This document shows positions 25,772 through 35,954 of a DNA stretch of 64,000 nt, piece after piece; within the stretch, counting starts at the first letter, position 1, and each line of letters opens with the position of its first letter. Source of the DNA: Paramecium sonneborni (Eukaryota > Ciliophora > Oligohymenophorea > Peniculida > Parameciidae); assembly GCA_905182985.1 (NCBI GenBank), contig CAJJDN010000102.1, positions 265,235 to 329,234 of the forward strand, given 5' to 3'. Position numbers and translations under genes: made by a program. The notes below the pieces were generated by a model, which was not told the DNA's origin, made no database searches, and was given only the letters and a program-made list of their open reading frames with translations.

Positions 25772-26184
25772 TTTTAATAACCCAGCTTTAATATTTCGAA
25801 GAACCTTGCATAAAATTCTTAATAAACTTATAATAACATTCAAATCAATATCTATAGAATCAAAAGAATGAATTTATAAATCAAGTTCCCTATAAAATAA
25901 ATTTGAGAGTTAATATCTAAAAATACTCATTTCTTTATTAGGATTGGATATATATTTAATTTTGTAAGTATAATCACATATGGTAGAAAATTTTGATTAT
26001 TAATATTTTATGAAATTAAAATAAATCTTAAATTTTTATAGAAAACTATAAAATAAAAATCTTCAAAGTAATAAATATGATTATTGATTAATTTTCTATT
26101 TAAACTTATTCTGATATAAAAATATCAAATATTTATGAGCATAAATGTTGTAATAATTTATACAAAATATTTAATATTTTATAT
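25765..26184 (+). repeat. 420-bp direct repeat, copy 2, truncated by the N gap
   Basis: Same sequence as 16014-16433. It ends exactly where the run of N begins, while copy 1 continues into different sequence. Confidence 0.9.
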
Positions 26185-26304
26185 NNNNNNNNNNNNNNNN
26201 NNNNNNNNNNNNNNNNNNNNNNNNNNNNNNNNNNNNNNNNNNNNNNNNNNNNNNNNNNNNNNNNNNNNNNNNNNNNNNNNNNNNNNNNNNNNNNNNNNNN
26301 NNNN
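26185..26304. other. Assembly gap (120 N)
   Basis: Run of N. Its left edge coincides with the end of the duplicated segment, so contig order here is uncertain. Confidence 0.99.
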
Positions 26305-27164
26305 TATTAATAAACATGAAATTAATGATTTCAAGAAAAAAGAAATAAGGAATTTAAATTTCTAATATATCTTATTGACATATTACATATAGGCCTTTTG
26401 CCAATATAAAAATAAAAATTTTAGAGATAATACACTTTGAGAATTTCCATTACAATTTATTTTCTAAATTATTTATTTTTTGATTTTAAGGTATGTAATA
26501 AGCATTTTAACAATAGAACAGATCTGTAAGTGATTGCTAAATAAATAGAAAAATCAAAAAAGTAATTGTTGCTTTAATGACAATGCTATCTTAAAAATAT
26601 GATTATTAATTCTTTTTAGGTTATTTTAATAACTTGTCAATAACAGACTGTTTTTTGTATATTTATTAGATGGATAACCTAGTTAAAGTCGAGTATATTT
26701 ATATAATCTAAATTATTTCTATTTTTAGAGAGTTCATAAAGGAAAAAAGAAGGTATCAAAGTTGCAAGTAAAAGTAGAATTGGAAAAATTAATCGTTACA
26801 TCCAAATTTGTTGATAACTAATATAATACTTATAAGTAAATCTGCCAAAATCCATTTACATTCTAATATTTAACGATAAGAGATAAGTGATACAAATCTT
26901 ATGATCAAACTTGATTATAAGTAAATGTGTAGTCTTATTAATTATGATATATAAATATAAGTAGTTGAAATAACACCTAGCTTTAGTACTATCATTTATA
27001 ACTGTAATCTAATCGATTCAGGCAATTCATTATCAAGAATTGTAAATTATGTTTTGATGATAATTTTATTATTTGTTGATTTTCTTGTTCCAGTCTTAAT
27101 ATTAGGAATGAATTATATTCATTAATTAGATTATATTTCTGTAAACTTTTCAAATGGTTAAATA
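26305..27164. other. AT-rich region after the gap
   Basis: No gene supported. Contains the second copy of the 16-mer TACATATAGGCCTTTT at 26384-26399. Confidence 0.4.
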
Positions 27165-27235
27165 ATGTGCATCGCACATATGGAAGTGCAACTGGTATTT
27201 TATCGGAGGGTCCAAGTTCGATTCTTGGTGCACAC
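27165..27235 (+). tRNA. tRNA-like element, possibly a tRNA pseudogene
   Basis: 71 nt that fold as a tRNA: acceptor TGTGCA/TGCACA (6 bp); U8; D-arm GCAC/GTGC with loop ATATGGAA (A14, G18G19, A21); T-arm CCAAG/CTTGG with loop TTCGATT. The anticodon arm is poor: stem CTGG/TCGG with two G-U pairs and an A-A mismatch, loop TATTTTA. That would give anticodon TTT (Lys) but puts A at position 33 and T at 37. A pseudo-tRNA, or a tRNA whose sequence is damaged there, fits best. No other tRNA is seen in the window. Confidence 0.5.
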
Positions 27236-28717
27236 AATTTTATTTTTTTTTAATGTTATTTCTAAATCATATTTTGAGTAATAGATGAATTAATTATATT
27301 ATTTATTTATTTCATTCTTTCAATATTTCATTAGGCTCATACCTATTTTCATCATTTTTAGAATTTGCATTAATTTTATGGAGGTTTTAGAGATTTCCAA
27401 TAATACAAATATATACAGTAATAACTAATAGGGCTACTTCAAAAAACTTTTTAAATCATTTCTTTTTTTTTGGCTAATATCTCAAAAATATATTCACATC
27501 AGATTAATTTCTATTTCTTATTAAATATTGAACTGTTTCCTTTTTAATTAAAACTTTACATAATTACTTTTTATTATAAAGAATTTTAATTATACTCTTT
27601 GAATAAAATATATTTTTATAATATTTGCTGTTTAAAGCTAAAAAATATAATTAAACAAGAACCAAACCTTTGATAATCAATTTTGATTTTAAAATGAATA
27701 TTATATTTGTTCTGATTGGTATTTGCCCAAATTAATTAATTCTTGCATTCAAAATTGATAAGTTAAGTATATGAACATCTAATCTAATAATAATAATCGA
27801 TAAAGTGATGTCGAAAGTATTCTTATTCTATTAATTATTAGGCTAAGATATAAAAATTATTAGTTGATCTTAAATAAATAATATTAGTTTAAATCAAAAT
27901 GAAAAATTCATAAGAATAATTTTTGTTATCAGTTTAAAATTAATTTATTATTGATTTATATTATTCTTTAAAATTTAAATTATAAAATTTATATAGTTAG
28001 TGTTTGCCTAAGAAGAAACATTTGTGAAAAAATAAATTCAGTGATTATTTCAACTATGATTTGATTTTCGAATCTTTTCTCTTAAAAAAGAATGATTAAA
28101 AAAGTGACTCCAATCATAAATTCTTGATAAACTTTTATTAAAAAAGATGGTTATTAATCAAAAAATAAAAATCAACCTTGAATATGTATTAAGTGATTTT
28201 CAATAATATCTCATTATATTAATAATAATTTTTCTTAAATTCCAATATTTTAATTGCACCTAGATTTCAATATTTTCCTATAAATATATAGGCCCCTTCT
28301 TATTGTTATTATTTTATATTGTTAATATTGTCTATTTAAGCCCATTTTTCTTCTATATTTCAAATATTGTCTTTTGGTAAATTTAAACTTCTAAAATTTA
28401 AAAGTAAGTCTAGATTAATTTATTATTGGATTAGAGATATGTATATCATTTATAAATCTTTATATATTATTTGAATATTTAAGTGGCTATTTATTTTAAT
28501 AGAAAACTAACATTATTTATATATATTATATTTATTATTTATCTTCTACCTCAAAACCAATAAAACTGTATTATTATGTTATTCTTCATAAGATAAAAAG
28601 AACTTATTCAGTTAATAAAAATTTTATCCTTACTTAGGCAATTTGGTTTCTGATGATCAATTTATATAAAAATTATTAAATATAATGAACTAATAATGTA
28701 TAGGATAATAGGAGGAA
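27236..28717. other. Gene-poor AT-rich region
   Basis: No supportable ORF. A variant of the GGCC motif (TATATAGGCCCCTT) occurs near 28285. Confidence 0.4.
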
Positions 28718-30661
28718 ATGGAATAGAAAGAGAGCAGTTTTGGTAAAGTTCTTAAAGTAGATGGACCATGTAAATAGTTTCTTTTAATTTAATAGTAATT
28801 TTTGTTGAGGAAATGGATGGAGCAGAAATGTTTGAGATAGTAAAGGTAGGATAGAAAAGATTAGTTGGAGAGATTATTAAATTAGATAAGAACATTTCAT
28901 ATATATAATGTTTTGAAGATACATGTAAATCGAGTATTTATACATAAGCTAGTTTAAGTGTTGGGGATTGTGTAATGAGAACAAAATCTCCTTTTTTAGT
29001 TGAATTAGGGCCAGGTAGATAGTGTCTATTTATATAGGTATTTAAACATATCCGTTTGATGGAATTTAGAGAAGATTATAATGGAATGAAAACTAATTTA
29101 ATATTTCAAACAATATTACAGGATTGGATTAAGATAGAATTTGGGAATTTAAACCGTCTTCAAAAATAAAGGAAGGTATGATGATTTTTGGTGGTGATAT
29201 ATATGGATCAGTATTTGAAAATAATTTGTTTGAAGACCATAAAATTTTAACTTCACCTAAAGTTCAAGGCAGAGTTTGTTATATTGCACCTGAAGGCAAT
29301 TATACTTTAAAAGATAAGGTCTTGGAGATTGAATTGAATGGAATAAAACAACAATATGGAATGAGTCATTTTTGGCCTATGAGAGAATCACGACCCATAT
29401 TAGAAAAATTATAATGTAACACACCCTTTCTAACCGATATAAGAGTTCTTGATGTACTTTATCCAACAGTTTTCGGAGGTACTTGTTGTGCCTCAATGAG
29501 TTCTCTTGGTGGAAAGTTATTTTTATCTAAAGCTTTAACTAAGTATTCTAAATCAGATTGCCATATTTATGTTGGATCAGGAGAAAGTGAATCTGATATT
29601 GTTTCGATTATTGAGGAATTGAAAGAGGAAACTCTATTAAAAAAAGATAAAGAGGAAATGATTTTATAACATCTTTCTCTAATCGCTAATTCTTCTAAAA
29701 TGCCAACTCCGACTATTGAAGTTTCAATTTACACAGGACTTACCATTGCTGAATATTATAGAGATATGGGTTTGAATGTATCTTTAATGATGGATTCTGT
29801 AACTTAATGGGCTAGAGCTGTAAATGATATTTAAATGAGAATTGGAGATATGAATAATTAAGAGGAATATCCACCAATTTTGTCATAAAAATTAACATAA
29901 ATTTATTAAAGGGCAGGATAGATTAAGTGCAGAGGTTCACCTGATAGAGAAGGATCTATTACTTTTGTTGGAAATGTCATGCAATCAGAAGTATAGTTTA
30001 ATTATTTTTAGAAACATAATGATCCTGTTACTATTGAAACTATAAACAATTCTTAAGTTTTTTGGTTATTGGACAAAAGACTATCATAAAGAAAACATTT
30101 TCCACATCTTAACTGGATATTGTCAAATACCAAATATGAATAATAATTAGAGTCATACTTTAATTCCTTAAATCCTAAATTCTAACATTTAAAAACTGTG
30201 TTAAAATAAATTTTAAATTAAGAGGAACAAATGATTCAATAAGAAGCAAAAGATCTTTCAGAAGATTAAAAACTAACTTTAGAAGTGAAATCTTTTTTAT
30301 TTATATTTTAGATTGCCTTGATGATTAGAGAAGATTTCTTACAATAAGATACATTCAGTTAATATGATGATCATTGTCCTCTTTATAAAACAATAAGTAT
30401 GATGAAATGCTTTGTTATATTTTATCAATTGGCTAAATAAGCTATTCTTAAATCTACTGAAGATAATATCATTACTTGGAGCATTATTAAAAATATTGCT
30501 AATAAATTAATGTACAAATTGCATGTAATGAAGTTTTATGTATTTATTTATTATTAAATTTATTTCAGGATCTAAAAAATCCCTAATAAGAATTAATAGA
30601 TTATTTCAATAATCTTGCTGATGAAATTGAATCAACTTTTAAAGATATAATAGATAAATGA
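28718..30661 (+). CDS. V-type ATPase subunit A-like protein with degenerate nucleotide-binding site
   Basis: Homologue of the catalytic A subunit of the V1 sector. Aligned landmarks: [118 protein letters not shown]. However the P-loop, normally GAFGCGKT, reads [15 protein letters not shown] reads GESESDI, and DSTSRWAEAL reads DSVTQWARAV. ATP hydrolysis is therefore unlikely; it may be a regulatory or non-catalytic paralogue. Introns: 28770-28795, 29015-29037, 30285-30311 (27 nt, multiple of three; removal restores [13 protein letters not shown]) and a longer 44-nt one, 30525-30568. The frame is otherwise intact over about 600 codons, so it is under selection or very young. Confidence 0.9.
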
Positions 30662-30889
30662 GTATTAATAAATTTTATAAATATATTTTTCTTAAGAGGG
30701 ATAAAATATTGTTTTTTTTAGGTTAAGACTCTAATATATCGATTAACAATTCAATTAATATTAATTATATCATGTTTTTAAATATCTCTGTTAAGATTAA
30801 TAAAATTTATGACATCTAATTGCTTTTAAAAAAATATCTAATATACATTCTTTAAATAATTTAAAGGTTCCTTTATTAAGATTCAATTT
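30662..30889. other. Spacer 3' of the V-ATPase-like gene
   Basis: A/T runs only. Confidence 0.4.
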
Positions 30890-32090
30890 CATCATTTTAT
30901 TATCATAGAGGGTTTTTTCGTTTTCTTTTAAGTTCAATAAAATTTGACTAAGCTTTCCTCTGTTATAAAATCAGCAGTTTTAATTCATTATTTAATTCAA
31001 ATTCATCTCCTTTCTTAATTCCTGTTCTATTTTAGACCCATTTTATAAAAATCACGTGAGGTAATTCAAAAAAGTCGATATCAATAATAATTAAAATGAA
31101 AAAATAGTACAATAAACATTATAGAAATGTACTTGAATATTTTTTTCATTCTAATTAGATTTTAGCTTTAAAAAAAATAAATTAAATCAGGATTCTTAGA
31201 AAAATCATTAACTTCCTCATTCACTGTCTACTTTTTTAAAAATTCAAATATTCATGTAATATTGTTCATTAAATATTAAAACAGCTATTTGATTTAATAA
31301 TGCTTAAAAATAAAATTCTAAAACTTCATCAAAATATTCTTATGCTTAATTAAATATTTAGTTTGGCCAATAAAATATAATTAAATAATAAATTTTATTT
31401 TAATTCATTTGATTATTCAAAATATATACGATAAATTATATTAAACCAAATTCAAAACTTTCATTTTATCAAGTTTATAATAATTTCGTAATTCAACTTT
31501 TTAATGTCTAATTGGATTTCCTTTATTGGCAATTGTGTCAATCGTTGAAAAAGAATTGATTTATTTTTATTTTTGAAAATCAAAGCTAGACTCATTTAAA
31601 TACTTTTTAAATTAAATCAAGATATTTAATAATGATTATTTTATTTAAAAGGTTCTTAAATTATTTATGGATCTTTTCAGTTATTTTCAATTTTAAGATA
31701 AACTTTTTAATTTTATATTAATTTTGTTGATTAAGCTAGTAATACTTCCTATTAAATGGCTCATAATTTAAATTGTTATTGATCTGATGGTATATAAATT
31801 CAAATAATCTACTCAAAGATAATTATAATCTTGATGTCAACAATTACTTGTAAGATAAAAACCTTACACTGGTTAAATAAGCTCTGTTACCATATTTTAA
31901 TTACCATAGAATGTGAAAGTAAAAAGCTGAATAATCAACCTATAATCTTTGGCTTTAAATTATTCTTATATATATTGATATTTCTTTTGAAGTACATTAA
32001 TATAGATTTACTTCAATAAATACAGAATGCTTGTCTTGAAATTTATTCACTTGATTTTCATGTATTTATGATTTAGATATGAATCAAAAA
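30890..32090 (-). pseudogene. Discontinuous coding-like segments, unrecognised
   Basis: On the - strand, several blocks have strong coding texture but sit in different frames separated by TGA or frameshifts. From 5' to 3' they include KYQYIQEQFKAKDYRLIIQ ... GNQNMVTELIQP (about 31.85-32.03 kb), DTIANKGNPIRHQKVELRNY (about 31.45-31.55), QEYFDEVLEFYFQALLNQI (about 31.27-31.36), DFSKNPDLIYFF (about 31.19) and ELPHVIFIKWVQNRTGIKKG (about 31.0). These could be exons of one gene with introns I could not place, but some breaks have no GT...AG solution. No family recognised; GNQNMVTELI is faintly reminiscent of IP3/ryanodine receptor RIH regions. Confidence 0.4.
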
Positions 32091-32582
32091 GGTTTTGGAA
32101 ACCAATAGATGATTAATAAAAAAAAGACTAAAAGCTCAAAGAAAATTAACCAAATAAAAAAAATTACTTACTATTATTTCAAAAAATTAAATAAAAAATA
32201 GACCTTATTGATTAAATTTATATTTGAATCTATTCTATTCTAAATTCAATGAATAACATATTAAATTATCAACATGAATTATTAATTACGATAATTCCTG
32301 GATAATCTGTCTTATTAACAGCAAAAAGATATGAATAAATTCATAAATTATAAATAATATAATTTTAATAGTATTGATCGCATTTTAATTCATATAATTT
32401 TATTATTTTGGCATGATTCTTATCACTAATTTAATATTATCACATTTACTAATTCTATAAAGTAAAAATTTTATGTTGTATCAATTGGATATATATTGAA
32501 TTTCAAAAATAAATGAGAAATCTTTTTTTATTTTTGAATCTCTCTATTCCATCGTATTTATGTTAAATATTTTGTTATAGAG

Positions 32583-33139
32583 ATGATTAATAAAATTTAA
32601 AGATCAACTTAAGATTGGAAAACTCATTTGACACAAATCTTTGATTATTATGATAATTTCTTAAATGAAAAAATATATAATAAGGTTTAATAATTCATTT
32701 GAGAAAAATAATCTTAGAATTTCATTATTAATTATAACTGAGAAGTCATAAAGAAATGTGAATCTTTAATCTGGATGACTAAAAATATCAACAAAGATTT
32801 TGATTTTAAAATTTAACATTAAACTTCAATTAAATTTAATATCAACTAACATAGAATAAAAAGTAGTTTAAAAATTTGAAGTTTATTTAATAAATTATAT
32901 ATTTAACCTTTTAATAATTTGTCTATATGAATAAAAATCATTTCTATATTTTCATGATATAATTTTTTAAAAGTTTATTATAACCTTATTGGCTTCATCA
33001 ATAGATAACATTAGATAAGACTGATGGAAATGTTGAGTTTTTCTAATTTTGTTAAAAATTGAAAACAAGGTAATTGCATTTTGATCCTTCGAAAAGCAAT
33101 TTTAATTCAGATATAAAAGTTATATAAAGAGCCTAGTGA
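32583..33139 (+). pseudogene. Gene relic, coiled-coil-like
   Basis: Coding-like blocks on the + strand: RSTQDWKTHLTQIFDYYDNF, then CESLIWMTKNINKDFDFKIQ, then KLKTRQLHFDPSKSNFNSDI. They are interrupted by TGA codons and shifts that I could not resolve with micro-introns. The first block resembles the region between B-box and coiled coil in Paramecium zinc/WD40 proteins, only by texture. Probably a decayed gene. Confidence 0.35.
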
Positions 33140-33317
33140 TAACAGAAAATTTATTAATTTCAATAATATTTTGAGAAATCTCTCAAACTTTCATAAGTTT
33201 TAATTTAATTCAATTTGCCATAAATTGAATAAATTAGATAAAAAGAAGAAAACTTTTTTTTAACTAGATTAGAAATAAATTCTCGTATATCTTGTGGAAA
33301 TGATAAATTAATCTTGA

Positions 33318-33737
33318 AGAATAATTATTGTTGGTGAATCTAATTTTTAAAGTTAGAATATTAATTTAAAAATCAATATTTTCTTTCATAAATTTCAATT
33401 TACTTTTCAGAATAATAATATACTTTGGAATTTTATGCAATCTATTGGATTAATTAAAAGTATGGTAAAAATTATAAAAATTCCTCTATTTCTAAATTCT
33501 TCAGACTATTACACTATCCAAGGAAATTATGAAGCAGGCAAAGGATTTGTCTTTAAATTAGATTAATATTATCAAATATTAAACTTTACTTTAAATAAGT
33601 GCATGAAAATAATAGAAAACGGAACAATCCTTAGACTAGAATATAATGTTGTTTGGTATTTAAATCATAATATAATTTAATTTAAAGGGAAAAAGGAAAC
33701 ATAAGACGCTTAAATCATTTTAAATTATTTTTATTGA
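33318..33737 (+). CDS. 139-codon coding-like ORF, unrecognised
   Basis: Open between TGA at 33315 and TGA at 33735. Good coding texture in the second half: SSDYYTIQGNYEAGKGFVFK, then CMKIIENGTILRLEYNVVWY. No ATG near its start, so it would be an internal or last exon, perhaps of the relic just upstream. Family not recognised. Confidence 0.4.
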
Positions 33738-33839
33738 TATCTATATTAACCTATATTTATTTTATTTTTAATAAATCATTTTTTCATATATTAATAATCT
33801 ATAGGGTCTGAAATTATTAGAATCATTCAATAACTCTAG

Positions 33840-34186
33840 TCATAAATTTGCTAAAATTTTCTACCATTCTGATTTAGGAAGATTATCCCAATTCATATTC
33901 AAATTATGGTCGAAATCATCAAAAGAAAACGTAATCCTTTATTTTTGATTTTCAAAAAACAATTCCATAATTCTAATTACCCCTTTCAAAAATGAAAATC
34001 TTTAAAGCCAAATTTGGTTATACTTTTATTATCTTTTATCTTAAATATAGTAATAATGCTTTACTGCTTTACATCTAAAATTTCAATTACAGATATTTTT
34101 ATTTGATATTGTTGTATATATTCTTTAAACTTTGTCATTTCCTTTATCTGTTGTTCTGAATTATAAACACTTTTAATTTTGGCCAT
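33840..34186 (-). pseudogene. Frameshifted gene remnant
   Basis: ATG at 34184-34186 opens 66 codons (MAKIKSVYNSEQQIKEMTKF ... KFGFKDFHF) and ends in TGA at 33986. A one-base shift at the T5 run just there continues as LKGVIRIMELFFENQKQ, FDDFDHNLNMNWDNLPKSEW, until another TGA at 33840. A second in-frame stop follows, with more coding-like sequence beyond. No GT...AG intron explains the shift. Either a decayed gene or a homopolymer sequencing error. Family unknown. Confidence 0.45.
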
Positions 34187-34909
34187 ATATTTCTATTATA
34201 GAATAAAACCCTAAAGAGTTTTATTTTTAGGCCAAGAATAGTTCATTGTTTAATCTCTTAGCGAAAATTCTCATCAAAAAAGCATAAGTTCAGGAATATT
34301 TTATTTAATCTTTTAATTAATTATCTAAACTCTTAATCAAACTTTATAATCCTTTTTAAAACGCTTTTATTTAATTAAAAACTAACTCATTTACCTAATT
34401 TTTTTTTGACTAAATAAATTCTTAACTCTATTATTATTAGTCATTATCCATAGTCTATTCATTTTAGCGATGATATTAATGATTGGTTATCACTTTTAGC
34501 TTTATTTATTTTACATCATTAATATAAATGAAAAATTATGATGGAATTAGCAAATATTTACGATATTGAATCTAATTATTTAAAAACATTTTAATAATAA
34601 TCAATATGAGCTATTTAAAAAATAGTAATTAGTTTTAAATATTATTAATTTTGCAGAATAAAATAATATTTAATAGATTGACAAATAAATTTTATAATTT
34701 ATATATTATTTATTTTTGGGGTCTTAAAGTCATAATCAAATTTATTTTTGGTCATTTTTTAATAACCTAAGCTTTAGAGCATTTAATGAAGTTGAATTTA
34801 GTAGAACATTGATTAAAAGATTAAAAATTTAAATTAAGAACAGATGAATCAGTTGCTAAATTTATTTTAAGATTGAAATAAAGAAAAATTAATTATAATT
34901 AAATAATGA
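34187..34909. other. AT-rich region
   Basis: Nothing convincing. A short - strand frame near 34.3-34.5 kb (MNRLWIMTNNN...) is open for about 40 codons. Confidence 0.35.
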
Positions 34910-35509
34910 ATCAAAATAGTAACAAATTAGAATAAGTTTTTTTAATTAAAAAACTAATAAATTCTGATTAATGAAAAATAAAATAATGAAAAATAGTAAT
35001 AATACTTTTGGCCTCTAAGCTGGATATTTATAAATAAAGGATGTTAAATATAATTATTTATTGAATAATTGAGAATTAGTAAAAGGAATGTGTATAATAG
35101 TCAATAAAAAAAGTTCTCAAAATCACTTCAATTTAACATGCTTAATAAATATGAAAAAATAATTAAAATACATAGTCTTAAAGTTATTTCATAATTAGAA
35201 GGTACTTGCCAAATAAAAATAAACAAATCTTTTTATTTCCAAATGAATTTAAAGTTGATTAATTTGATAAAAAATATTTTATATAGTCTTTTTGAAAATG
35301 ATCAAAATTATGTTGAAATAACTTAAAATGAATGTGTAAGAAAAGTTAAGTAGTACAAAGATAGTTTTAGTTATGGTATTAGATTTATGTTTGAATAGTT
35401 TAGAGTATAATTTTTATTTTAATAGTAATACGAATTAGTTTATTCAGGTGATAAATGTCTGATGGCTACAATTATTTCTTTTAAATAAAATGGATTATTT
35501 ATCTTTTGA
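34910..35509 (+). CDS. 199-codon open frame, unrecognised
   Basis: Open from TGA at 34907 to TGA at 35507. The C-terminal 70 residues look coding (VEITQNECVRKVKQYKDSFS, YGIRFMFEQF). In the first half a different frame looks better (NTFGLQAGYLQIKDVKYNYL, ELVKGMCIIVNKKSSQNHF), with one TGA between those two blocks. So this may be a relic with a frameshift rather than an intact gene. No domain recognised. Confidence 0.35.
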
Positions 35510-35954
35510 ATAAGCATATTTTGCTCTATTAAATTGTTAAAATCTTCAATGTTCTATTTGTAATATAGTCTAGCAATTGGGTTAGTGATTTGAGATTAAA
35601 TTGATAATAAATCTATTATTTTTTTCATATTCTTTAATTAAAGTAGAATTGCTAAAAAAACCATGAAAATGCATAGTACTAATTAAATTCTTTGAGGATC
35701 ATGAACTTAATCAATATAATTAAGGATATTTGAAAATAATCTTTTAGAAATATATCTATTATAATAATTTAAACAATATAAAATTTATTTGAATATTTAA
35801 ATCATAATTGTTATATAAATTTGATTAATATTAAATAAATTATGATTATTTATTTGTAATAATTGAATAATATGTATTTTGATAGAATTCTCAAATAATT
35901 AAAAGAGTTTGAAAATACATTTGTTTTTAATAAAATGAAAAAAAATAATTAATT

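Noticed and set aside
26135..26365. + strand ORF with a long X run
   Set aside because: It spans the 120-N gap; its ends are ordinary A/T-rich spacer.
26992..27237. - strand ORF beginning MCAPRIELGPSD
   Set aside because: This is the typical translation of a tRNA gene read backwards; the + strand tRNA-like fold explains it.
30890..32090. Transposase (e.g. PiggyBac or Tc1/mariner type) in the relic tract
   Set aside because: No DDE/DDD motif or terminal inverted repeats could be recognised in the coding-like blocks.
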